NCBI RefSeq assembly: GCF_018860165.1
Contig: NZ_JAHKNG010000025.1
Location: 1 to 51,543 of the forward strand
Direction: 5' to 3'
Length of the DNA: 51,543 nt
Origin: Paracoccus marinaquae
GTDB taxonomy: Bacteria > Pseudomonadota > Alphaproteobacteria > Rhodobacterales > Rhodobacteraceae
The position numbers were made by a program, and so were the translations under genes. Each line of letters opens with the position of its first letter. Position 1 is the first letter of the stretch. This document shows, one piece after another, positions 8,487 to 15,788 of this stretch. A model generated the notes under the pieces. The model saw only the letters and a program-made list of their open reading frames with translations, was not told the origin of the DNA and ran no database searches.

Positions 8487-9098
8487 ATGGGCTGGCTTAT
8501 CTATAACCACACCCCGCCCTGCATCCGCGACGAAATCGCCCGGCTTTGTGGCGGCGAGGATGAAGAGCGCCGCAGCTATCCCGTGCTGATCAGCCGCAAG
8601 GGATCGGTCTGGTATGCAGCCGTCAGGTCGGAACCCAAGACCTCTGGCCGGCGCGAGGACGGGCTTTGCCCTTATGGCGACTACGTGACCGACGCAACCG
8701 GCGGTTATGTCTTTGCCGCGATCTTCCTGACATCGACCAAGGGCGGTAAATGGGGCTACAAGTCGATGGCGGAGACCGCCGGCCCCACGGATGCCGCCGC
8801 CCATGCCCCGGAAAAGCTGCTGTCGCTGCTGTCGGAGACGGTCAATGATCATGCGACCGACTGGCGGCAGCGGTGCCGCGATCACGCGGCCAGGGAAAAA
8901 CGCCCGCTGAAGCCCGGCGACGTGATCCGCTTTGCCGAGCCGCTGCGGTTCAGCGATGGCACCGAGGGCTGCACCTTCCGCGTGAAGAAGGAGCGCTTCG
9001 CCGGCGCGAACCGCGCGACCACCTTCTTTACCTGCATCGAGACCGGGAAGGACTGCCGGATCAGCCGCGTCATGGCGCGGGACTGGTCCCGCATCTGA
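8487..9098 (+). CDS. Hypothetical protein, DUF6927-like
   Basis: 203 residues beginning MGWLIYNHTPPCIRDEIARL. The mid-part GYVFAAIFLTSTKGGKWGYKSMAETAGP and the later WRQRCRDHAAR resemble a plasmid-borne family I recall as DUF6927 (start MGWLF..., with '...YGYKDMDE..GP' and 'WRARC'). The identification is from memory of the pattern and not certain. GGAGGGG precedes the ATG. It is coupled to the preceding gene and 61 bases before the methylase-like gene. Confidence 0.7.
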   Translation: MGWLIYNHTPPCIRDEIARLCGGEDEERRSYPVLISRKGSVWYAAVRSEPKTSGRREDGLCPYGDYVTDATGGYVFAAIFLTSTKGGKWGYKSMAETAGPTDAAAHAPEKLLSLLSETVNDHATDWRQRCRDHAAREKRPLKPGDVIRFAEPLRFSDGTEGCTFRVKKERFAGANRATTFFTCIETGKDCRISRVMARDWSRI

Positions 9099-9159
9099 CC
9101 GTCCTGCGCCGCGCCTGGCGGGCGCGGCGCGCGTTCCCCCGTATCTCAAGGAATATCAC

Positions 9160-9948
9160 ATGGCCCATCCCGCCGTGACCGACTTCCTGCGCGCGCTCGA
9201 CAGCTTCGACCGCTCGAAGACCCGCACCGAGATCTTCCGCATCTTCTGCGAAATGGCCTGGTGCGCCCTGGCAAAGCGCGCCTCGCCCTTCCCCGACCAG
9301 CGCGACCGGCTTGAGGCCGACTACATGTCCTGTGTCGGGATGTTCCCGAACAAGGACGATGTGCGCCGGATGCCGGACATGATGGGCCTGGCCTTGCAGA
9401 CCATCGCCGCCGGCGGCGTCGATTTCTTCGGCCAGGTCGCGGCCGAGATCGGCGCGCTCGATGCCCGCATGGGTCAGTTCTTCACCCCTTACGAGGTCAG
9501 CCGCATGATGGCGATGATGACCCTTGGCGATGTGGCGGCCCAGATCGAGGCGCAGGGTTTCATCACCATCTCGGAACCCGCCGCTGGCGCGGGCGGCATG
9601 GTGTTGGCCGTGGCCGATGTGATCGAGGAACAGGGTTTCGATCCGGCTCGCCATATCTGGGTGGAGGCCGTCGAGCTGTCCCGCGCGACGTTTCACATGG
9701 CCTATGTCCAGATCGCCGCGCGCGGCGTCGCCGGGCGCGTGATCAACGGGAACAGCCTGTCGCTCGAAACCTACGATCAGGTATTCACCCCTGCCGCGCC
9801 GATGTTTCATGCGCTGAACGGCCATCCATTCGCCAAGCAGCGCGAGGCCGAACGGCAGGCGGCGGAAGCCGAAAAGGCTGCTCAGGCGATGCGCCAGGAG
9901 CTGCTACGCGGCTCAGTGCCGGCCACCGCACGCGCCGTCTGGCAATGA
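9160..9948 (+). CDS. N6-adenine methylase-like protein lacking the catalytic motif
   Basis: 262 residues. The HsdM-type helical start (MGQFFTPYEVSRMM, about residues 104-117) and the SAM-binding motif I (SEPAAGAGGM, about 144-153) are present. After motif III (VINGNSLSLETYDQV) the chain turns into a lysine/glutamate-rich tail, and no (N/D)PP(Y/F) catalytic motif exists anywhere. It should therefore bind SAM or DNA but not methylate. Similar short proteins are common on alphaproteobacterial plasmids. It is last in the 7860-9948 operon; AAGGA lies 8 bases before the ATG, and a terminator follows at 10050. Confidence 0.8.
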   Translation: MAHPAVTDFLRALDSFDRSKTRTEIFRIFCEMAWCALAKRASPFPDQRDRLEADYMSCVGMFPNKDDVRRMPDMMGLALQTIAAGGVDFFGQVAAEIGALDARMGQFFTPYEVSRMMAMMTLGDVAAQIEAQGFITISEPAAGAGGMVLAVADVIEEQGFDPARHIWVEAVELSRATFHMAYVQIAARGVAGRVINGNSLSLETYDQVFTPAAPMFHALNGHPFAKQREAERQAAEAEKAAQAMRQELLRGSVPATARAVWQ

Positions 9949-10026
9949 CGATTGACGCAGGCAGATCAGCCGCTTACGCTCGATCCTGCTGAATTGTTTT
10001 GGCATTCGTTTCTCTATTGTTCAAAT

Positions 10027-10077
10027 CCTTCTGCGACGAAGGTTCAACTGGGCCGCCCTCGGGCGGCCCCTTTCTTT
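10027..10077 (+). terminator. Repeated stem-loop plus intrinsic terminator
   Basis: The same CCTTCTGCGACGAAGGTT element as at 4830 (here 10027-10044) is followed by a GGGCCGCCC/GGGCGGCCC hairpin (10050-10069) and TTTCTTT. It closes the 7860-9948 operon. Confidence 0.85.
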
Positions 10078-10132
10078 GCCAGTGAACTTATCCACAGTTT
10101 CTGGGGATCGTTCCGGGGATAGCACAATGCCG

Positions 10133-10156
10133 AAGGGCGGCTTCGAGCCCTTTTTT
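10133..10156 (+). terminator. Intrinsic terminator
   Basis: AAGGGC/GCCCTT stem (10133-10138 with 10147-10152) whose descending arm runs into six T. It lies between the methylase-like gene and the chromate genes, a second barrier to read-through. Confidence 0.6.
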
Positions 10157-10195
10157 CCATTTGTTTTGCGATGCAGCAAAGGTCTGTTCTGGAGC

Positions 10196-10224
10196 TTGAC
10201 GGTTGCGAAACCCGAGTTTAGACA
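10196..10224 (+). promoter_or_regulatory. Candidate promoter of the chromate operon
   Basis: TTGACG (10196-10201), a 17-base spacer, then TAGACA (10219-10224). A GGGGTTC/GAACCCC stem-loop (10226-10251) follows in the presumed 5' leader. The ChrB-type product may regulate here, but no dedicated operator could be recognised. Confidence 0.5.
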
Positions 10225-10305
10225 GGGGGTTCAGGGGTCCGCAAGAACCCCGTGAGGCGCCAGCCCAATCTTGCATCCTTCCAACCTGTTTAAGGAGGAT
10301 GCTTA

Positions 10306-11124
10306 ATGGCGTCATACAATGAAATCCCCGTATCGACATTGGCCCGCTTGGTGGGCACACCTGATTGTCCCGTACTGCTTGATGTGCGCATTGATGAAGA
10401 CTTCGATGCGGACCCGCACCTGATCCCTGGCGCGGTGCGTCAACCATTTCTTGACGTGATTAAACTTGCCCACGATCTCACGGGCCGTCCGGTCGTTGTC
10501 TACTGCCAGAAGGGCCTGAAAATCAGCCAGGGTGCCGCCGCGTTGTTGCGATCAGCCGGTGCGAAGGCGGAAGTCCTCGAAGGTGGGCAATTCGCCTGGA
10601 GAGATGCCGGGCTTCCGATGGTCCTTGCGGAAAAGCTGCCGCCACTAGATGCCAGCGGACGCACAGTCTGGGTTACACGTCACAGGCCAAAGATCGACAG
10701 GATTGCCTGTCCCTGGCTTATTCGCCGGTTTGTCGACCCGAATGCCCAAATACTGTTTGTCGCCGCATCGCAGGTTGCCAGTGTCGCAGAGCGTTTCAAT
10801 GCGACGCCCTTCGACATTGAAGACGTTTTCTGGAGCCACCGCGACGAAAAATGCACGTTCGACACGATGATTGAAGAGTTCGGCATCAGTCATGATGCGC
10901 TTGAGAGATTGGCCGTAATCGTGCGTGGTGCCGACACCAACCGGCATGATCTGGCACCCGAAGCGGCGGGACTTTTGGCCGCCTCACTGGGTCTGTCTCG
11001 AATGTATCGTGACGATCTGGAACAGCTCGAAGCTGGCATGCTGCTTTACGACGCATTCTATCGGTGGGCGCGCGATGCCACGGATGAAGGGCATGCCTGG
11101 CCCGCTGCATTGACGAAGGCGTAG
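10306..11124 (+). CDS. chrB: Rhodanese-ChrB fusion protein (chromate resistance)
   Basis: 272 residues in two parts. Residues 1-105 are a rhodanese domain with the persulfide loop CQKGLK (VVVYCQKGLKISQGAAAL). Residues 120-272 are a ChrB C-terminal domain (WVTRHRPKIDRIACPWLIRRFVDPNAQILFV, later EKCTFDTMIEEF and GADTNRHDLAPEA). ChrB proteins serve chromate resistance as sensor or accessory. The rhodanese replaces the usual ChrB N-terminal regulatory part, so a redox or sulfur-transfer role in chromate handling is possible. AAGGAGGA is 6 bases before the ATG. The gene is followed after 3 bases by chrA. Confidence 0.9.
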   Translation: MASYNEIPVSTLARLVGTPDCPVLLDVRIDEDFDADPHLIPGAVRQPFLDVIKLAHDLTGRPVVVYCQKGLKISQGAAALLRSAGAKAEVLEGGQFAWRDAGLPMVLAEKLPPLDASGRTVWVTRHRPKIDRIACPWLIRRFVDPNAQILFVAASQVASVAERFNATPFDIEDVFWSHRDEKCTFDTMIEEFGISHDALERLAVIVRGADTNRHDLAPEAAGLLAASLGLSRMYRDDLEQLEAGMLLYDAFYRWARDATDEGHAWPAALTKA

Positions 11125-11127
11125 GTT

Positions 11128-12420
11128 ATGAGTGGTTCCAGTGACGTCCTGATGGACAAAACCCCGACGCTCGCGGAGGCGACACGGGTTTGGTGGAAGA
11201 TCGGCATCCTGTCGTTTGGCGGTCCCGCCGCCCAGATCGCGCTCACGCACAAGGAGGTCGTCGAAAACCGCAGCTGGCTCTCTGAGCAGCAGTTCCTGAA
11301 TGCGCTGAGCTTTTGCATGCTCTTGCCCGGCCCCGAGGCGATGCAGTTGGCTACCTATGCCGGGTGGCGGCTGCATGGCACGCTCGGCGGCTTGATCGCC
11401 GGGCTGCTGTTCGTCTTGCCCGGTGCCGCCGTGATCATGTTGCTGGCGACAATCTACAGCATCTATGGCGATGTACCGCTGGTGGAGGCGCTGTTTTACG
11501 GAATCAAGGCTGCCGTTCTGGTGATCGTGGTCGAGGCATTGTTGCGGGTCGCGAAAAAGGCACTTTCGCAGCGCGCGCATTGGCTGATCGCGGCATTGGC
11601 GTTTATCGGGATATTCTTCTTGTCGATCCCCTATCCGTTGATCGTCCTAATGACGGGCCTGTTCGGCTGGTTCATGGGAACCGTGGACATGGATCGGAAG
11701 GCCGTGGACATGGCGCACGTGTCGGTGGGTAAGACGAGCCTTACGATCGCAACATGGCTGGCGATCTGGCTACTGCCGCTGCTCGCCCTCGGATGGTTGG
11801 GCGCGCCGGACATCCTGGTTGAGGTCGGCAGGTTCTTCTCCACACTTGCCGTCGTGACCTTCGGCGGTGCTTATGCTGTTCTCGCCTACATGGCACAGGA
11901 TGTCGTTGTCCAGTTCGGCTGGCTAACCGCAGGCGAAATGGTCGACGCCCTTGGGTTGGCGGAAACGACACCTGGCCCGCTTATCCTGGTCACACAATTC
12001 GTCGGGTTTCTCGCCGGTTTTAAGGACGGTGGGCTTTTGCTTGGCCTGAGTGCTGCCGTGGTGGCGCTTTGGGTCACCTTCGCGCCGTGCTTTCTCTGGA
12101 TATTCGTTGGCGCACCTTACATCGAATGGATATCGAACCAACCACGACTGAGAGGCGCTCTCAAGGCAATCACCGCCGCCGTCGTGGGCGTCATCCTAAA
12201 TCTTTCGATCTGGTTTGCGCTGCATGTTCTGTTCTCTGGCGTGAACCGGCAGAAGCTGGGACCCATAACGCTTTGGCGGCCTGACCTTGCAACCATCGAA
12301 TGGCTCGCCGTAGCCCTGTTCATCCTCAGCGCCTTCCTGGCTTTCCGGCTACACTGGGGTATCATTAGGATTCTGTTGGTGGCGTCGCTTCTTGGAGCTG
12401 GTTTGAGGTTGTTTCTCTGA
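11128..12420 (+). CDS. chrA: Chromate efflux transporter ChrA
   Basis: 430 residues, a full-length two-domain (long-chain) CHR protein. Each half begins with the family signature: WWKIGILSFGGPAAQIALTHKEVV near residue 22 and FFSTLAVVTFGGAYAVLAYM near 236, with ETTPGPLILVTQFVGF after the second. About ten hydrophobic helices are visible. It exports chromate, driven by the membrane potential, and reduces Cr(VI) toxicity. It is co-transcribed with the rhodanese-ChrB gene. The preceding terminators and the leader repeat downstream frame this pair as a cargo unit inside the antirestriction island. Confidence 0.95.
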   Translation: MSGSSDVLMDKTPTLAEATRVWWKIGILSFGGPAAQIALTHKEVVENRSWLSEQQFLNALSFCMLLPGPEAMQLATYAGWRLHGTLGGLIAGLLFVLPGAAVIMLLATIYSIYGDVPLVEALFYGIKAAVLVIVVEALLRVAKKALSQRAHWLIAALAFIGIFFLSIPYPLIVLMTGLFGWFMGTVDMDRKAVDMAHVSVGKTSLTIATWLAIWLLPLLALGWLGAPDILVEVGRFFSTLAVVTFGGAYAVLAYMAQDVVVQFGWLTAGEMVDALGLAETTPGPLILVTQFVGFLAGFKDGGLLLGLSAAVVALWVTFAPCFLWIFVGAPYIEWISNQPRLRGALKAITAAVVGVILNLSIWFALHVLFSGVNRQKLGPITLWRPDLATIEWLAVALFILSAFLAFRLHWGIIRILLVASLLGAGLRLFL

Positions 12421-12636
12421 GGTCTACCCGAAGAACATGAAAAACTCGGACTGCCTTTGCGATGCGCCGTACCCGTAGTGCGGTCCGGATCAGAACGGCT
12501 CACCCTGTGCGCGGCATCCAGAAAGGGAACTTTGGTTTCGAGACAACGTCAGAAGCGGTCATTCGAAGCCACCGCAGCGAACTGGCGCTTCGTCCCGCAT
12601 AGCAGACTGACGTAATGCCGCACCAACAGTAGTTCG
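12421..12636. other. Short non-coding remnant after chrA
   Basis: No gene is visible in these 216 bases. They separate chrA from leader copy 3 and may contain one end of the segment by which the chromate genes entered, but no inverted repeats or target duplications could be found. Confidence 0.3.
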
Positions 12637-13022
12637 GCGGCCCGCCCACGAGGCGCGGGCCGTGATGGGCTGAGGACGTGCCGGGGGATCGACGCGGGCT
12701 GCGCCCGCGCTCACCCCCGTCCCGACGATGTTTCCTTTCCCCTTGTCCGCCACGCATCCGGTGGGATGCCGGTCAAGGGGCCAGCGCCGCGCGTGCCGCG
12801 CGTCGTCGTCCAGGCGGGCCGTGTCCTCGGCTGCGCCTGCGGGCCGCACCACCCCGCCTTCCCGACCCCGTGACAGTCATCCCCCCGGCCGCGGGCAGGG
12901 CTGCGCCCTCCCCGCTTTGCCGTCCGAAAGGCATGGGGCCTTTCGACGACACGCAGAGAGGTCTCGCCCATCGGCGGAAAGCAGGCACCAAGCCCGCGCC
13001 GCCCGTCGCAAAGGAGGCCGAC
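12637..13022 (+). repeat. Leader repeat A, copy 3
   Basis: The third full copy. The 34-base core is at 12819-12852 and the CGAAAGGC/GCCTTTCG stem-loop at 12925-12945. Similarity stops at '...cgcccgtcgcaa', where this copy has its own AGGAGG ribosome site for the ardC-like gene at 13023. Confidence 0.85.
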
Positions 13023-13916
13023 ATGGCAGCGAAGTTCGATATCTATCAGCATGTCACCGATCAGATCATTGCCAGCATCGAGGCGGGCACGCCGGCATGG
13101 CGCAAGCCCTGGACCGGCAATGCTGGCGGTATCCCCTTCCCCCGGCGCAGCACCGGCGAGTTTTACCGGGGCATCAATATCCTGATGCTGTGGGCAGAGG
13201 CGGCGGAGAAGGGTTTCCGCAGCCCCTACTGGTTCACCTATCGGCAGGCGCAGGAGGCTGGCGGACAGGTCCGCAAGGGCGAGAAATCCGCCATCGTCGT
13301 CAAATATGGCACCGTGGACCGTGAAGACCCCGAGACCGGGGAGGAAAAGACCATTGGCTATGCCAAGTCTTACCGGGTGTTCAACGGCGACCAGATCGAC
13401 GGATTGCCCGAAGCCTATCATGGCGCACCCATCGAGGAACCCCGCGACCTCGGCACCGAGGCAGATCCGGCGCTTGAGGCGTTCTTTGACGCGACCGGCA
13501 TCGAACGCCGCACCAGCGACGATCCGCGCGCCTATTACGATATCGCCGGGGATTTCGTGCATATGCCGCCGGTTTCGACCTTTCACGATGCGGGCGGATA
13601 TTATGCCACCCTCGCCCATGAATTTTGCCATGCCAGCGGCGCAGCGCACCGGCTGGACCGCTTTTCCCGGTTCAGCGACCGGGCGGCGTATGCGTTCGAG
13701 GAACTTTGCGCCGAATTGGGGCAGGTCATGGTTTGCGCGCAACTCGGCCTGACGCCTGATTTTGGGCAATCGGCGGCCTATGTCGCATCCTGGTTGCGGG
13801 CGTTGAAAGACGACAAGCGGATGATTTTCAAGGCCACGACCGAGGCCCAGAAGGCCGCCGACTGGCTCATGAAAACCGCCCCCGCCGGGATGATCGAGGA
13901 AAGGGACGCCGCGTGA
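13023..13916 (+). CDS. ardC: ArdC-like antirestriction protein with zincin domain
   Basis: 297 residues. The N-terminal ArdC single-strand DNA-binding domain (FDIYQHVTDQIIASIEAGTPAWRKPW ... FYRGINILMLW ... YWFTYRQAQEAGGQVRKGEKS) is complete. The C-terminal zincin-type domain has the zinc-binding TLAHEFCHASG (HEFCH) near residue 198 and the third-ligand helix AFEELCAELG near 224. ArdC of plasmid pSa protects incoming single-stranded plasmid DNA from restriction. The start uses AGGAGG 5 bases before the ATG; the frame extends upstream through the leader, but that part is leader sequence and not protein. Its stop overlaps the next GTG. Confidence 0.92.
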   Translation: MAAKFDIYQHVTDQIIASIEAGTPAWRKPWTGNAGGIPFPRRSTGEFYRGINILMLWAEAAEKGFRSPYWFTYRQAQEAGGQVRKGEKSAIVVKYGTVDREDPETGEEKTIGYAKSYRVFNGDQIDGLPEAYHGAPIEEPRDLGTEADPALEAFFDATGIERRTSDDPRAYYDIAGDFVHMPPVSTFHDAGGYYATLAHEFCHASGAAHRLDRFSRFSDRAAYAFEELCAELGQVMVCAQLGLTPDFGQSAAYVASWLRALKDDKRMIFKATTEAQKAADWLMKTAPAGMIEERDAA

Positions 13917-14098
13917 GCGGCCCGACCCCCCTGCCCGTCCTGACCTGCCGCAAATGCGGCAGCGTCAACCCGATGGCGATGCTTGCACCGGTAATCCTGC
14001 CCGGCGATCCGGACGGAACCTGCATCTGCATGGATTGCGCGCAGGCGCGCGGCTGGCTCGACCGCGACGGCAACCTGAAACCCGGCATCGAGCTCTAG
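13913..14098 (+). CDS. Small zinc-ribbon-like protein
   Basis: 61 residues from a GTG that overlaps the ardC stop by four bases. Two CxxC pairs (CRKCGS and CICMDC) spaced about 29 residues apart suggest a zinc ribbon. Translational coupling to ardC makes it a likely partner of that gene. No family is recognised. Confidence 0.7.
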   Translation: MSGPTPLPVLTCRKCGSVNPMAMLAPVILPGDPDGTCICMDCAQARGWLDRDGNLKPGIEL

Positions 14099-14109
14099 CA
14101 GGCCGTGCC

Positions 14110-14277
14110 ATGATCTATGAATTGCGAGACCATCCCGACGATCTGCCGATCCCCTGCGATACGCTGGACGAAGCCCGCCGCAGGGCGCGGCATCGGGCCG
14201 AGCGGTTCGGTATCCCGGTCCTGATCTATGAAATGGACCCCTTCAGGGGCGAACGCTTCATCGAGGAAATCAACTGA
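14110..14277 (+). CDS. Small hypothetical protein
   Basis: 55 residues (MIYELRDHPDDLPIPCDTLDEARRRARHRAERFGIPVLIYEM...), 11 bases after the preceding stop. The shape (beta-helix-beta) looks like a small soluble fold. It is the last gene of the ardC operon, followed by a hairpin. Confidence 0.6.
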   Translation: MIYELRDHPDDLPIPCDTLDEARRRARHRAERFGIPVLIYEMDPFRGERFIEEIN

Positions 14278-14284
14278 GGACGAT

Positions 14285-14311
14285 CCCCGGCCAGCAGCGT
14301 TCTGGCCGGGG
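14285..14311 (+). terminator. Hairpin after the ardC operon
   Basis: A perfect ten-base stem CCCCGGCCAG/CTGGCCGGGG (14285-14294 with 14302-14311) stands 7 bases after the last stop. The T-tract is poor (GTGATTTT), so termination may be partial or Rho-aided. Confidence 0.6.
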
Positions 14312-14495
14312 GTGATTTTCGCGGCCAGGATTGACGCTGCGCCGCCCCTCCTGGCCGCGTCGGCGCCGCTGGCGCAGCGCCGGAAGCGGAGACGCGGCTT
14401 GCGCCGCGTCGCAGCCTTCTCTGGCTATGCCACCCGGGACGTTACCCACAGATTTCCTCGCGTCCCTTCGCTCTTTGGGGGCGCGTCTCGCTCGT

Positions 14496-14879
14496 TCATC
14501 TGCGCGGCCCTTCCGCCTGGTGGCGTTCGGGCTGGATAACCTGCCGGCCGGCGCCGCCAGACCGGCGCGTGGCGATCACCGCCCTGCGGTCTTCATCGGG
14601 CATATCGGCGAACAATAGCTGCGCCAGTCGGATCTGCCCACGGCGGCCGAGCTGCCGGCGCGCGAGGCGCTTGCCACAGGCCAGGAAATACGCGCGCAGT
14701 TCCTCATATGTCGCCATCGCGGCCCAGAACTCCGCATCGTCTTCAATATGGCCGAAGGGCACCAGCGGTGTATCCGCGCGTGCTTCCTCCAGGACGGCGG
14801 ACATGACCATCTCCGCATCCTGCCAGTCACATGCTTCAATCGCGTCCAGAAGGTTCTGAAACCGTTCCAGCCGGGACAT
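14496..14879 (-). CDS. Hypothetical protein behind an inverted leader core
   Basis: 127 residues on the minus strand (MSRLERFQNLLDAIEACDWQDAEMVMSAVLEEA...), helical and acidic at first and basic at the C-terminus. I chose the ATG at 14879 because a G-rich ribosome site (AGGGGGG) stands just before it; the frame extends upstream to about 15038, but that part overlaps structured leader. Upstream on the same strand lie a CCCCGAAAAC-TTCG hairpin and the partial leader repeat at 15028-15101. The function is unknown. Confidence 0.55.
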   Translation of the reverse strand: MSRLERFQNLLDAIEACDWQDAEMVMSAVLEEARADTPLVPFGHIEDDAEFWAAMATYEELRAYFLACGKRLARRQLGRRGQIRLAQLLFADMPDEDRRAVIATRRSGGAGRQVIQPERHQAEGPRR

Positions 14880-14973
14880 GTGGCCCCCCTGCCCTTCCGC
14901 CTGGCAATCGTTACCGCGTCGATAGGTCATCTGCGCCCCCCGTCTCCATCGGGGTGCCCCCAAATGGAGCCTG

Positions 14974-14997
14974 CCCCGAAAACTTCGGTTTTCGGGG
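14974..14997 (-). promoter_or_regulatory. Strong stem-loop in leader
   Basis: A perfect ten-base stem CCCCGAAAAC/GTTTTCGGGG with a four-base TTCG loop lies between the inverted leader core and the minus-strand gene at 14879. It could be a leader structure or the single-strand initiation type of hairpin seen near oriT regions. Confidence 0.5.
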
Positions 14998-15027
14998 TCT
15001 GGCCTCGCCGAGAGTGGGGGTAGCAGA

Positions 15028-15101
15028 GGCAAGGACAATCGACGGAAGTGGTGCGGCCCGCAGGCGCAGCCGAGGACACGGTTCTGTCTATTGTCCTTGC
15101 C
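15028..15101 (-). repeat. Leader repeat A core, inverted partial copy 4
   Basis: The 34-base core of leader A occurs here on the minus strand at 15048-15081, identical to 1135-1168. It is enclosed by 12-base perfect inverted arms GGCAAGGACAAT (15028-15039) and ATTGTCCTTGCC (15090-15101), so the core can form a large cruciform or stem. The rest of leader A is absent. Confidence 0.8.
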
Positions 15102-15152
15102 GGCGCGAGGGGCAAAGCCCCTTAGCTCTTCGGACCAAGGGTTGGTTGTTCG

Positions 15153-15788
15153 CTAGTGCCCGAGTTTCTTCAGATATTTCTCGAAGTGATCCAGGAATTG
15201 TCCGCGTATCCAGTGGCTGACCAGCCGGTTAACCTGTCCAATTCCGACGGGATCCAGCTCTGACTTAAGGTGGGTCTCTGTTTTCGCCGGGATCTGCCAT
15301 GTCGTGCTGATGCTGAATCCGACATTTTCTTGCCGCTCAGGCTCAATCTGGCCGTAGCGGATGCTGTTCAGGCGTTCCAGCAATGACGGCTTGATTTCAT
15401 TGAGAGCGGCCAGCGCGACCTTTCTTGCAGGACAGCGTGCCTTTTCAGCTGCCCTATTCGCCCGAGCGGCAAGCTCTGCCGGAACAGCGATATGCAAACG
15501 CAGCTTTGCCGTTGTCGTTGGTGTATCTACGGATCGTGCAGATTTCGGCGCGGCCGGCTCTCTGGCGGCCCCTTCGGTCATTTGTTCGTCTGATGGCTCG
15601 ATCGCGGTAGATGGCGGAGCCTCTGCCTGACGCTTGTCATCTTTCGCTGGTACGGCCTCCATGGGAGCCTCGATCTCTTCCGGATCTTCGCGAAACATGA
15701 ATTTCTGCGCAGCCGGTTTGCGCTCTATGCGCTTGGTATAGTCCTCATCCGGCTTGACGACTGGAGTGAAGCGCTTTCGTTCAGCCAT
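15153..15788 (-). CDS. virC2: VirC2-like DNA-binding protein
   Basis: 211 residues. The N-terminal ~90 are low-complexity and charged. The rest has a ribbon-helix-helix-like half (LRLHIAVPAELAARANRAAEKA) and a second unit containing LDPVGIGQVNRLVSHWIRGQFLDHF. That segment matches, by eye, the C-terminal pattern of Agrobacterium VirC2 (FDPLGL...R..GH.......F), and the layout (disordered N-terminus then two RHH-like units) is the same. VirC2 binds the overdrive enhancer and, with VirC1, stimulates relaxosome work. Its start overlaps the end of the VirC1-like gene by 8 bases. The alternative reading is a ParA-partner centromere-binding protein. Confidence 0.65.
   Translation of the reverse strand: MAERKRFTPVVKPDEDYTKRIERKPAAQKFMFREDPEEIEAPMEAVPAKDDKRQAEAPPSTAIEPSDEQMTEGAAREPAAPKSARSVDTPTTTAKLRLHIAVPAELAARANRAAEKARCPARKVALAALNEIKPSLLERLNSIRYGQIEPERQENVGFSISTTWQIPAKTETHLKSELDPVGIGQVNRLVSHWIRGQFLDHFEKYLKKLGH

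Noticed and set aside
10088..10096. Exact DnaA-box sequence TTATCCACA
   Set aside because: A single box, expected about once by chance in a window this size, with no cluster or AT-rich unwinding region nearby.
12678..13022. N-terminal extension of ArdC by about 115 residues
   Set aside because: The extension is leader repeat A translated; AGGAGG before ATG 13023 and the start of the ArdC domain fix the real start.
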